Of a stretch of 32,974 nucleotides of DNA, positions 1 to 11,613 are shown piece after piece. Source of the stretch: Haplosporangium gracile (Eukaryota > Mortierellomycota > Mortierellomycetes > Mortierellales > Mortierellaceae); NCBI GenBank assembly GCA_015499985.1, contig JAAAUF010000417.1, positions 1 through 32,974 of the forward strand, in the 5' to 3' direction. Both the position numbers and the translations under genes were made by a program. Every line of letters starts with the position of its first letter. The stretch's first letter is position 1. The notes under the pieces were generated by a model that did no database searches, was not told the origin of the DNA, and was given only the letters and a program-made list of their open reading frames with translations.

Positions 1-150
1 AAGAAGGGGTAATGAAAAGGTAGTTTTCTATAGCTAAACAGTGATGCGTGTGAAAATGAATGGAACAACAAAGTGAGGAGGAAAAATCAATGGCAAACAT
101 GAGCGGAAGTTAAAGAAAGAAAATGAAACAATGCAGGAGAATCTATTGTT

Positions 151-3100
151 TTAGTTCCCAGCGTTGTCATCTTCCATATCAACTTCTTCTCCATCCACAA
201 TCACAGCAACAGTCTCGTCCATGTCCTCCTCTGCTGTCATCGAGCTCTCGCCGTTGGCTACAGTCACAGCAGAAGCATCAACGACCTTGCGCCATCCAGA
301 CTCCTCGTTATCATCCCTAACCATCTCTGCCGTTGGCCTATTTTTACCGAGAGAGAATCGAGTAAGAGTTAAATGTCTTTCTTGACGAAAATTTGTCCAG
401 CTCAACACAAATACAGCAGGATTAGTAAAAGAAGTACGTACCAGTAATGCATGTTGGTCTTGATGCTGAGGACGGTGGGGACCATGTCAAAGCTCATGGC
501 CTTGACACGGACGTACGAGTTATCCTGGCACTTCTTGACGGCAATCAGCAAAGAGTCCAAATCAGGGGTAGGGGTGCCGTTGATGTGCGTGATCCACATT
601 GTGGGGACCATGCCGTACATGTATGAGGGCGAACCCTTGGAGCGGGCGCTAACATAGACGCGACTGGGCAAAGTTTTGCTCTGCTGGAGAACGGCCTTGT
701 GAGGCTCGTGCATCATGGCTCCTGCCCATATCACCAACCGGTTAGTGCCCTGTCCACTGATGGGCTCGGTAGGAACAGTCAACTTGACCTCGGCCTTCTT
801 CCTCAGCACAACAATGTCCAGTTCCGTTGCGTCATACTGAACATCCAGCTCGTACATGCGCGTAATCACCTTGCCGTTGATACTCAAGATCAAATCCAGC
901 TCCTGCAAAATCGATGCCGAAACCGATCCAGTCTCTGTCCGGCGAACCATAAAGATGTGGTGGCGAGATGGGTTGGCTTCCTCGACCTTCTTGACCCAGG
1001 TATCTGTGAGACCCATGTGGCGGGCTTGAGCCATCTGAACGGGCATGACCTCGATGTTCAAGTTGCGCAACTTGGGGTAAAGGCCCTCCTGCATAGGCTG
1101 AAGGACGGGCATAATGGTAGAGATATGCAATCCGAGATAGTACTCGTTATCCCGTCCCGAGTTGTTGCGCTCTCCTAGGTACGACAGCCACAATCCCTGA
1201 ACACGACCTTCGCTGTCAGCCAAGACACCCGACGAGCACTGCTGAGCCAGGGGCGTATCCAGCGTGATCGCATCCAAGTTGATGCCTCTGAAACGAGGGG
1301 TTCCGTTGTGGGGGATGGTCACACTGGTGATATCGGTGACAACAGTCCTGAGACAGATGGGGCGTTGGTTGTGATTGAAGGCGACAAGGGAGACCTGATG
1401 TCCCTGAACAAGGTTGACGGGTGAAATCTTGGCCGACTGAATGGGAGTGCCGCCGACATCCTTGGGGTTGTACGAAATGATGGCAAAGTTGTGGGTTGGG
1501 TGCAAGTACACGACCTTTCCTGGAACAATGATCGAGTCGGCAATGGTGATGCTCAGGTCTCCCATGGCAAAAGGTACAATGTTGCGAGAAATGACAATCA
1601 ATCCACGCTCCGCATCGACCACCAATCCTGCGCCGTATTTCTATTAGTAGCAACGAAAGTAAAATCATGTCAGTAATTGTTGCATGAACAATTAAATATC
1701 TATTTCGTTCAGTCACAAATCAGGCCCCCCATTCCAACTTACTCTGCTTTTGGGGAAGCCATCGATACGGCAGGGCATGTAGTAGCTGACCTTGACCATG
1801 CAGCTAAAAAGCTCCTTGGCTGGGCCCAGAGACTCGTCCAATTCCAAAAACTTGACAGTCGAAGGAACAATAGGTTTGGGTGGCAGAGGTGCTCCCAAGT
1901 TGGTGAAATCCCACAGTCCAGTCTGGTCGTTCCTAACAGCTAACCGGAATCGGCTCCAGTGACGCTCGACCTGAACAACAGCGACGCTGGTGGTGTGAAC
2001 GTCTCCAATCGAATAATACACGACAGGAATGCGCTCTCTATCGGGTATCGTCTGCATGACCTCGATAAAGTCGTCCAGGTTATGAATCGCTTGATTGTCA
2101 ATGGAAGAAATGATCCAGCCACGATCGGGTCCGTCGAATCTGAACATTCCGCTTGGCTCTGAAACATAGACGCCGCTGACAGGGACACAGAAGCTGCGGG
2201 CGAGCTGGTAACTGAGGTTGTTCAACTTGGAGCCTCCGATCTCGACATAGCGATCAGGTGTGATACTGTGAAGATCCTGAACGGTGACCTTGACTCTCCT
2301 CTGCTCCCCACCGCGCTCTGCAAGAATCTCGATCTCCTTGCCAACGTTGCGATCCAGACAATCTTCCAATGGCACGAACTTGGTGATCAGCTCTCCGTTA
2401 ATCGAAACAAGGATATCGCCCTCCTCCAAGAAGCTAGAAGCAGGTCCCTTGGGCAAAACAGTCTCAGCAACCAACATTCCAATCTCCTCGGGGAAGCTTG
2501 CACGGACCAAAGCCTCAGTCTCCTGGCTCAATCCAAGACGACGCGTCTCGTCGAAGGGTCGGTACAGGAACTGAGTCTGGATGGTACCACGGGCCACAGG
2601 CTTGCCCTCCTGAATGAAGTTCAATGCGCGACGAACACGATCCAAAGGGAGGAAGAAATCCGTAGCTGCCTTCAAACTGCCTCCTGCCTGCAATGCCACT
2701 GCATTTCCGTTGATATCAATAACAGGTGAGCCACTGGATCCTCCACTGGTACTCGAAGCAGCCTGAAGGTAGAAGGTGCTATGTAAGTTGAACATTGAGT
2801 AAAAGAAGATTGGTCAACAATTGAACTGCCACATCTGCATCTTGTTTGTGATGACATCATTTCGCTATGAGCCCAGATGCAGATAGCTTTTCCTTTGCTT
2901 TACGTACTTGAAGTCGTTATATGTCAAATCACCGTATTCGGGGGCGTTACGGTCGAGACGAGAGATAGATCCAGACAGAATCGAAAGCTTCTCTCCTGCA
3001 TCGTTACCAACAACACGAATATCAATGCCGACCTTGGCCATCTCGGGCACCAGTGGGATCGAAGTCACCTCCATGTACTTGATCTTGGAAGGGTCAAACT

Positions 3101-4775
3101 TCAAGAAACTATAGGTTGCCAGAAAGAAAAATAAGGAGGTGGGAATTAAACCAATTGTGTATAGTCAACAATGGTTAACATGCAGCCCTGCGTTTTTGTT
3201 TGCTTTTGTTTGTCAGGTTGATGAAATTGCCCCCTTTCGTCCTGTTCGCCTTTTGTTTTCTTGATCCTGTTTTGTCGAGATGAAACGGGTCGCACATTAA
3301 AAAAAAATAGTCCCAAGATGACAAAATTCCGACGTACCCAAAGTCGTGGACGGGATCTCTGTATACTGGGAAGACGTCGACCTCCTCGTGGTCGTGACAG
3401 ACAGCCTCTCCGACAAAAGGTCCAGCACAGGCAACATGTCTAAGAACCGAGCAGATAAGATGTTGACATTCAGGATCAGCAGCAGTCAAAGGGAAAATGG
3501 TACGTCACTACAACCGCTGCGTAAGCATTCATTGAATAAGCTGGGGGCGCTAACCTGTTTGTGAGGATCAATCCACGCTCCGCATCGACAATGAATCCTG
3601 ATGCTTCTGAAGTCTCGGGGCCTAGTAGAATACGATAAGGTAAGGCAGCGCAATCAATGGTTAGTGATATTGGCAAAACAATTCCTTTTTTTCACATTCG
3701 ATTGGTCGCGAGTACTCGATCAATGGCCTTGCCACATATTAGTGTACATGGACACAAAGATAGGTCTATGCAGGCTCATATGTCGGAGGTGTATTGAGCT
3801 TATTGCTCGTTCATTGACGAATACAATTTCTTTTTTGTTGGTTTGTTGGTGTTGTTGTCCTTGATGCTTCCAATTGTGTATCTGCATGTCACCTCACCCT
3901 CTTAGTCCAGGTCCTGTTACATCTGCTGCCAGGGGTAATCAACATGGATACACAGACACACCCCCTTCCTACACACAAGCACGCACGCCCCCAAGAGTAA
4001 CACCTATAAAACACGACAAAAGTCTCCGCTAGAAGCATCCTGTGGATGGATCCATGGCTTGTGTTGGTACGGGTGTATCAGTCGTTAACTATCTTCTTCG
4101 CCAACATCCACGAATCCAAGAAGCACAACCAATGTATGCTCACTTTGTTTATCGTCGTCTGATGGACCCGCCTCCTTTTCTGGCCTTTTATTTGTCGTTC
4201 TTGTTGTGGTCCTTATTGTTGTTGTTATCTCCGCCTGCTGCTGCTAGTCATCCTGTCTTGTTCACCCTCGTCCTACTGTCGGACTCTTCGCAATCCAAGA
4301 CGATGTAGTTCCAACTTTGCCATAAATGCCAGAAAAGATGCAATATAATGTCGCTGATCACACGCTCCCCCTTTCTTTCCCTCCTTCCTCCCAGAATGAT
4401 CAACGCACAAGGAAAAAAACAAAAAAGCATAAAGCTTGAATTATTACCTTCGGTATCAAAAGCCGAGACTTGACTGAACCTGATCGAGACAATGGCCTTA
4501 ACAGCCTTCTCGATGACCCGCTGCCATTGTGGGGGTTCACTAAGAACAACTGTTGTGCGTGTAGATTCAGCTCCAGCGTTGTTATTAGATGCGCTACCAC
4601 TATTGAGGGGGTGAATGTGAGAGTCGTCGGCTTCGGGGTCTGTTCTTGAGCTGCTGATATCGTCTCTGTCGGAGGCAGGGTCGTCGGTACGACGCCTCTT
4701 GTGGAGATGGAGGCCGCCGTCGGTTGGGGTTGAGACTGATGTCGCGCTTGGGGAGTCTGTCAGGTCGATTTCCAT
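151..4775 (-). CDS. NMA111: Nuclear HtrA-family serine protease (NMA111), 7 exons, 1039 aa
   Basis: Exons, 5' to 3': 4775-4448, 3621-3555, 3439-3338, 3108-2908, 2778-1743, 1640-442, 337-151. All junctions are GT-AG and the phase closes to a TAA at 151-153. The family degrades anti-apoptotic and stress substrates in the nucleus. A basic cluster (KRRR, residues 26-29) fits a nuclear signal. The first protease unit has a full triad: His133 (in TNRHVA), Asp164 (in PVHDFG) and Ser248 (in GGSSGSPV). PDZ-type segments follow. A second HtrA-like unit begins near residue 580 and repeats the VDAERGLI motif, but has Asn598 and Asn629 where His and Asp should be; Ser715 is kept. This active-plus-degenerate tandem layout and the length of about 1000 aa are typical of Nma111. 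The ATG at 4775 opens the only frame that splices on correctly. Exon ends are inferred without transcript data. Confidence 0.94.
1597..1619 (-). repeat. 23-nt exact repeat in NMA111, copy in exon 6
   Basis: These 23 bases are identical to 3567-3589. Both copies encode the VDAERGLI motif in the same frame. This copy begins 21 nt after the acceptor of exon 6, at the start of the degenerate protease unit. Confidence 0.9.
3567..3589 (-). repeat. 23-nt exact repeat in NMA111, copy in exon 2
   Basis: These 23 bases are identical to 1597-1619. This copy begins 32 nt into exon 2, within the active protease unit, and encodes the motif just upstream of the catalytic His. Confidence 0.9.
3622..4447 (-). 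other. Long first intron of NMA111
   Basis: This 826-nt intron lies between coding exons 1 and 2, with donor GTAATA and acceptor CTACTAG on the minus strand. It is far longer than the gene's other introns (102-229 nt). On the plus strand it holds a TATAAAA at 4005-4011 and an open frame of 88 codons at 4042-4308 with a Leu-rich hydrophobic stretch. I recognise no family in that frame and treat it as probably non-coding. Confidence 0.7.
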
Positions 4776-5498
4776 TGTAGATTTTTAAGGGTGAGGGTTA
4801 TTTTATGAGGTGTGAATACAAGAAGTGGATAGAGATATGTATACAGTCGTCAAACAGGGAATAAGGGAAGGATTGGAGGAAGGATGCGAGTTGAAGAAAG
4901 GAAGAGAATGAAAAGAAAGAAGGAAAAGGAAGGGCAAAGAACGAACGAAAGAAGTATGGGTGTAGTGACGAGGAAGGAGTTTGAAGGTGACGGACAGCGC
5001 GAAACGACGATTTGATTAAAAAAAAAAGAAGAGTGAAAGCGTAAGCAAAAGAAGGACTGCTTCTCGAAATGCGTCGTTCAAATATTCAAATACATGTCGG
5101 CAAAGAGCGATCACACCCATTCAGGCGACCCAAAACTCCACTCTATCTATCTCAACCATCACACAAGTTTACAGTACAGGACCCTTCCCTGCCCGCAGTA
5201 TTCAATCTCCACTCGCCATCATGTCATATGGCATGCACACAGGGTCCATTGCCTCACTCCTCGGCCTCTTCACCGCCAAGAATATAACAATTGTTGAACA
5301 AAGCTTCTTTCTGACTCTTCTCGCTCTGCTTTGCAAAGGTTGTGACAAGCCACACATTGATGATCTTCGTTTTCACTCATATAAGAAAGTCTTTATTCAG
5401 AATGCGCCCTGAGCAAAAAAAAAGGGGGCTTCAATCTGAAAATGCAAAATGGGGATAAAAAACAAACAACAACAAAGCAAGGTCGTGTGACAATGCAT
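4776..5498. other. Intergenic region: NMA111 upstream, CBR1 downstream
   Basis: This 723-bp stretch holds no convincing gene. From about 4856 to 4990 the plus strand is strongly purine-rich, so the coding strand of NMA111 is pyrimidine-rich some 80-215 nt before its ATG, as is common for fungal core promoters. The short plus-strand frames at 5069-5412 look unlike protein. No clear TATA box was seen. Confidence 0.6.
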
Positions 5499-7235
<1,737 letters not shown>

Positions 7236-7253
7236 CTTGCAGTCGGGTTGGTC

Positions 7254-7346
7254 GAGGAGGAGGAGGAAGGAGGAGGAGGGAGGGAGGGAGAGAGGGAAGG
7301 AAGGAAGGAAGGGTGAAGAAGAAAGAAGAAAGAAGGAAGAAGAAAA
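7254..7346. repeat. Homopurine/homopyrimidine tract before the CBR1 start
   Basis: The plus strand is purine-only from 7254 to 7313 (60 nt, GGA/GGAA units) and again from 7315 to 7346, broken by a single T. On the CBR1 coding strand this is a CT-rich leader beginning 18 nt before the ATG, probably 5' UTR or core promoter. Confidence 0.8.
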
Positions 7347-8435
7347 TGTAAAAAAAATACAGACGGGAACCAGTCAGGTACAGAGGAAAATATGTGAACA
7401 AAATCAGACCACCACGAAAAAGAATTTGGATCGCCAACCCAAAAGGAGACTTTCGATAAGAGAGACAACAGGAGGACCGGACCAGTCTGCGTGCAAATCC
7501 AATTTGTCATTAACAATAACATGCCACGCAACTGTGCACCCAACTCAACACATTCGAAACAGACACACACACACGCATGCCACATGTGTCAAATGGCACT
7601 TGTAGGTAATAAAATATTCACACAACAAACAAACAACCAAACAAGACCCAGCACGCCTCGATCTCTTACTGTCTTCTTCTTCTTCTTATTGTTTACTAAC
7701 CTTCTTTACATCCATTCGCTCTCAGTCTATCCTTGGCATATATACAACAACACACGCTAACAGTCTGTGTCCATGCGCACATTCATCTCCTCTTCCAGGC
7801 TTTCATTTCATTGTAAGTTCTTGGCTTCTTTTTCTCTCTCAACAAGTCTTCATTTTCACACCCTCATTCATTTTATCTGCACACTTTTGTTTGTTGTTGG
7901 TAACTGATTGCTCCTAAACTGATTGACTCCGATAACTGAGAAATAACAGAGTAGTCAGTGATAGTGGGGTCTTTGTTTGCTGCCATGAACAGGCTCTTAT
8001 TTCACTTTAAATGCTGGAGACCCTTCTCCCCAGGCACACAGACACGATGCAAAAACAGCAAGCAGGGAAATGAAAACAAGCGAAAGGAATCCCAAGATCC
8101 GCAATTGGCCAATCAGACTTGAGCAGCAGTTGAGGTAGAAAAGGGACTGCCTTTTTAGCTATCATCCTCCTCCCCACACTCAAGATGTTTAAGGGGTGTG
8201 TCTCCTCCCCACTCCAGGAAAAAGGGAAAAAAAGTGGGTACATGTCACTTGAGAGCGAATAGGATGTCGACTACGAGACAAAGACTACAAAAGGACAAGG
8301 GCAAAGTTCGCTATCAACGACCGACTGACGATGTGTGCTCGTGGTAAAGTACGAGAAAAGGACAAAAGGGCGCAACTCAGGGGCTGAGTGTCATACATAC
8401 AAGGTTTATTGGGTATCGAGCTTGCCATCGACAAG

Positions 8436-8442
8436 TATAAAA
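8436..8442 (+). promoter_or_regulatory. TATA box candidate for ISN1
   Basis: TATAAAA lies about 200 nt upstream of the ISN1 ATG and is followed by a long CT-rich then CA-rich stretch that would form the leader. The position fits a fungal core promoter. The transcription start itself cannot be seen. Confidence 0.5.
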
Positions 8443-8643
8443 GGGGTCGCGATCTCCGCGCCGGTTTTTTCTTTTTGTTTCTTCTTCTGTTCTTCTTGTT
8501 TCTTCTTGTTCTCCTGTTCTTGTCTTGTTCTTCTTGTATTTCTACTCACCCTGTACACCACCTCCAACACACAACAACACTCCTACGACACAACACACTC
8601 CTAACACACACCACCTACCACAACTACTTTCCCACACTCAGCC

Positions 8644-10928
8644 ATGACCTCGTCCTACAGAGTAAGTCCCATGTCAATTGTCGTCATACCTGTCACACAT
8701 GTCTCACACAATGGCAAATGCCATTGCCCATGCCAACACTGTAGCATTGACAGTCGACCTTGGCCCTAACACTCTTCATGTCATTCATTCCCTTCCACAC
8801 AATTACCCATTGTAGATCAACTACCAGCTGCGTGCCCATGTAAGTCTAGAACACGCAACAACAACAAGTTTCTCATCCCCTTCCTTGTATGCTACTTTTC
8901 ATGCGTTTGGTTCCTGAAAGTACGTATTCACCTTTTCCCTCCTGCCTCTTGGACCGATAGAAACGCGACCCCCTCATCGAATTCATCAAGGGACTCCTCC
9001 TCACTCCCTTCATCCTCCACGCCAAGCCCCGCAAGCCCGTCCTTACTTCGCCCCAGATCAGCGGACACGAGTCCATCGACACCATCCTTGCCACCGGCAA
9101 CGGTATCTCAAACGTCAACCAAGATGACAGGAACGACTACCAGGAGGAAGAGAAGCCCATGGTCGACGCCAACCTCCAACGATACCTTGAGATTATGAAG
9201 TCTGTCGAGGTCATGATCGAGGAGCACAGACGCAAGGCTGTCAAAGGTGTTCCTGAACACTCGAGACTCCACAGGATCGTGCCCTCGGTCGCTACGTTCT
9301 TTACGCCCTTGCCTCTCGAGGCTGCCTTCTTGGTTGCCAACGCAAAGCAGTCAATTGCTGCTAGACGTTTTGTGCCTCCCTCCTTTAACGACATCCGCAA
9401 GTGAGTAGGCAAGGAGTTCTTACTCTCGGCGAATTTTGCATCATTGCTATTCTGACAGGTCTTTTGCATAATCATGCAACCTTTTATGAAGTTACTTACT
9501 GAACCATTCATTGTCTGATTTGAACTATATAGAATCCTGAACACTGCTCAAGTTATGGCGATTGCACCTACCATCAACCTCATCACCTTGTAAGTTTGCT
9601 TCCACTTTATCATTCCATTGTTTAGCAAAGGTGTCCCGTCTGCATCATGCATGAATGAACGACAAACAACAAATTATTTTGTTTCCTGGGCGTGCACTGT
9701 ACTCTATCATTTCCATTCAGCTGATGTCAATCCAAACCCTAACCTTGTTTCTCCCACCACCCTCTTATCACAAAAAATGATAGCGACGGAGACATGACCC
9801 TCTATGACGATGGCACATCCTTCACCGAATGCTCTCCTCTCATTCCTCTCCTGATCACGTTGATGCGCGCCGGTCTTCGGGTGGCCATCGTCACTGCTGC
9901 CGGATACCCCGGCGATGCTGGCAAGTATGAAGAACGTCTCATGGGTCTCTTGCGCGTTTTCGATCAGCAAAAGCTCTCGGAGAAGTTGCTCGAACGCTTC
10001 TATGTCCTCGGAGGCGAGTGTAACTACTTGTTCCGCTGCGGCTGGAAGAAGTCTGGTGCCACTGGCGAGTCCGTCGTTGGTCTCACTTACATCCACCCAG
10101 AGTAAGTCTCCTTGCTTGTGTTCAAGTATTTATATGCATTGATAGTTCCAATTTTGATGCACTGTTATCTAACTATCCACCCCTTTTCATCGTTACCTTC
10201 CTTAGGTCGTACCAGCCTTCAGACATGCTTGCTTGGAAACACGAGGACATTCAGGAGCTTTTGGATGTTGCAGAGGAGAACTTGAAGCGATCAGTCTCGG
10301 CAATGAACTTGAAAGCCATGATCTTGCGCAAGTCCCGTGCTGTCGGTATTGTCCCCCTTGAAAACGCCAAGATTGCACGCGAACAATTGGATGAGTGTGT
10401 CCTTTCGACCCAGCAGCGTCTCTTGGAGTACCAGCAAATGTCTGGCCCTTCCAAGACTGCTATTCCCTTCTGTGTCTTCAACGGCGGCAACGACGTCTTC
10501 GTTGACATGTACGTTCCTGCTGCTCTTTTGATGTTGCATTGCTGATCGATGTCTTCAATTGAGTTGGCGATTTAATGCACTAACACGCTGTTAATCCATT
10601 CCCTTACTATAACTAAATAGTGGTAACAAGTTGATTGGTGTACAGGTTCTTCAGACCTACTTGGGCGCTGCACCCGAGGCTACCGTCCACGTTGGAGATC
10701 AGGTACGATGTGATACTTTACAGACCTATGTATCTCACATTGTGATAAAGGAATAGTGACTAAGTACCCCTTTTCCTTCAACTCTTGAAAATATAGTTCC
10801 TGTCGACTGGAAATGATTTCGCTACGAGATCGAGCTGCTGCACTCTCTGGATTATTAGCCCTGAAGAGACAGAGGGTGTCCTGAAGGAGCTCACCCCTCT
10901 CTTGACCGTCCCTGCTGAGGACGCGTAA
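8644..10928 (+). CDS. ISN1: IMP-specific 5'-nucleotidase (ISN1), 8 exons, 457 aa
   Basis: Exons: 8644-8661, 8816-8839, 8961-9400, 9533-9589, 9784-10101, 10206-10508, 10621-10702, 10797-10928, with GT-AG junctions and exact phase closure to the TAA at 10926-10928. The enzyme hydrolyses IMP to inosine in the cytosol, steering purine breakdown and salvage. The first two exons are only 18 and 24 nt, yet together with exon 3 they restore the family N-terminus (SYRINYQLRAH joined to KRDPLIEFIKGLL). The HAD-like nucleophile motif FDGDMT is at residues 180-185 (Asp181, Asp183). A late acidic motif, GDQF, is at 412-415, with Asp421 nearby. Length agrees with yeast Isn1 (about 450 aa). Naive ORF calling misses exons 1, 2, 4 and 7. 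The gene is fungal-type. Confidence 0.94.
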
Positions 10929-10977
10929 GGCATATGCATTTTTGTACTTGTCGATATCCCGTCCTTCTTGTATGAGT

Positions 10978-10983
10978 AATAAA
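10978..10983 (+). terminator. Putative poly(A) signal of ISN1
   Basis: AATAAA lies about 50 nt after the ISN1 stop codon, a usual distance for a eukaryotic 3' end signal. Confidence 0.5.
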
Positions 10984-11364
10984 CGATATAATTTCAATAA
11001 CAAGAATGATAACGATAAGGGTTGCCTCTGTCCGGCCTAACAAGCGAAAAAAAGAAAAGAAGGGAAAGATGAGTAACTGGGGTTTATCAACCACAGTTTC
11101 CCCACGTTTGTTAGAATGAATGATTTGCAGGACGCATAAGATACCTACAGCCCCTTTCATTCTTCCCTTGTGAACCTATCAAAAAAAATTCTCTGCGCTA
11201 AAGACGCGTGAAATGTGAATCCGTAGGTTTTGGCGTTTTCAGTCGCAGGTTAAGGTGAAACCGAGATGCCCGTCCTATTTTTTCAGATTCCTATTCCTAA
11301 CGGATACTAACAATCGCCCATGTTAACTACAATGTAAAAAATGTAGGATGATACAACAATCAAC

Positions 11365-11383
11365 AAAAAAAAAAAAAAAAAAA
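11365..11383. repeat. Homopolymer run of 19 A
   Basis: Nineteen uninterrupted A residues lie about 230 nt before the next ATG. It could be a nucleosome-free promoter element. Its exact length is prone to sequencing error. Confidence 0.85.
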
Positions 11384-11613
11384 GGTCTTAAAAACCCTAG
11401 ACATCGATGGCATAATGAATGGACTTGTTTATCCTTTATTCTCCTTTGCAGAGGTTTTGCTTATTGAACTTTTTTTTTTTCCCTTTGTTTTTTCTCTTTG
11501 TTCTTTTGCCTGTCGTCCTGCGTTCTTGCCCACCTTAATCCCTAATACCAAGCTCGCAATCCCTTCATTCTCTTATCCTTCTTCTCTTCACCAAATCACT
11601 TTTTATCTAACTC

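Larger units (their letters stand above)
7236..8643. promoter_or_regulatory. Shared divergent upstream region of CBR1 and ISN1
   Basis: This 1408-bp region lies between two head-to-head genes and contains no supported gene. Its ends are mirror-like: a purine tract (pyrimidine on the coding strand) beside CBR1, and a pyrimidine-rich tract (about 8464-8545) followed by a CA-rich leader beside ISN1. A TATATA lies near 7738-7743. The frames inside, such as 8007-8243 minus, show no protein-like features. Confidence 0.6.
10929..11613. other. Intergenic region between ISN1 and the membrane-protein gene
   Basis: This 685-bp stretch has no supported gene. It holds the ISN1 3' end, a run of 19 A at 11365-11383, and a T/C-rich stretch at about 11467-11610 just before the next gene, probably its promoter and leader. 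Confidence 0.6.
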
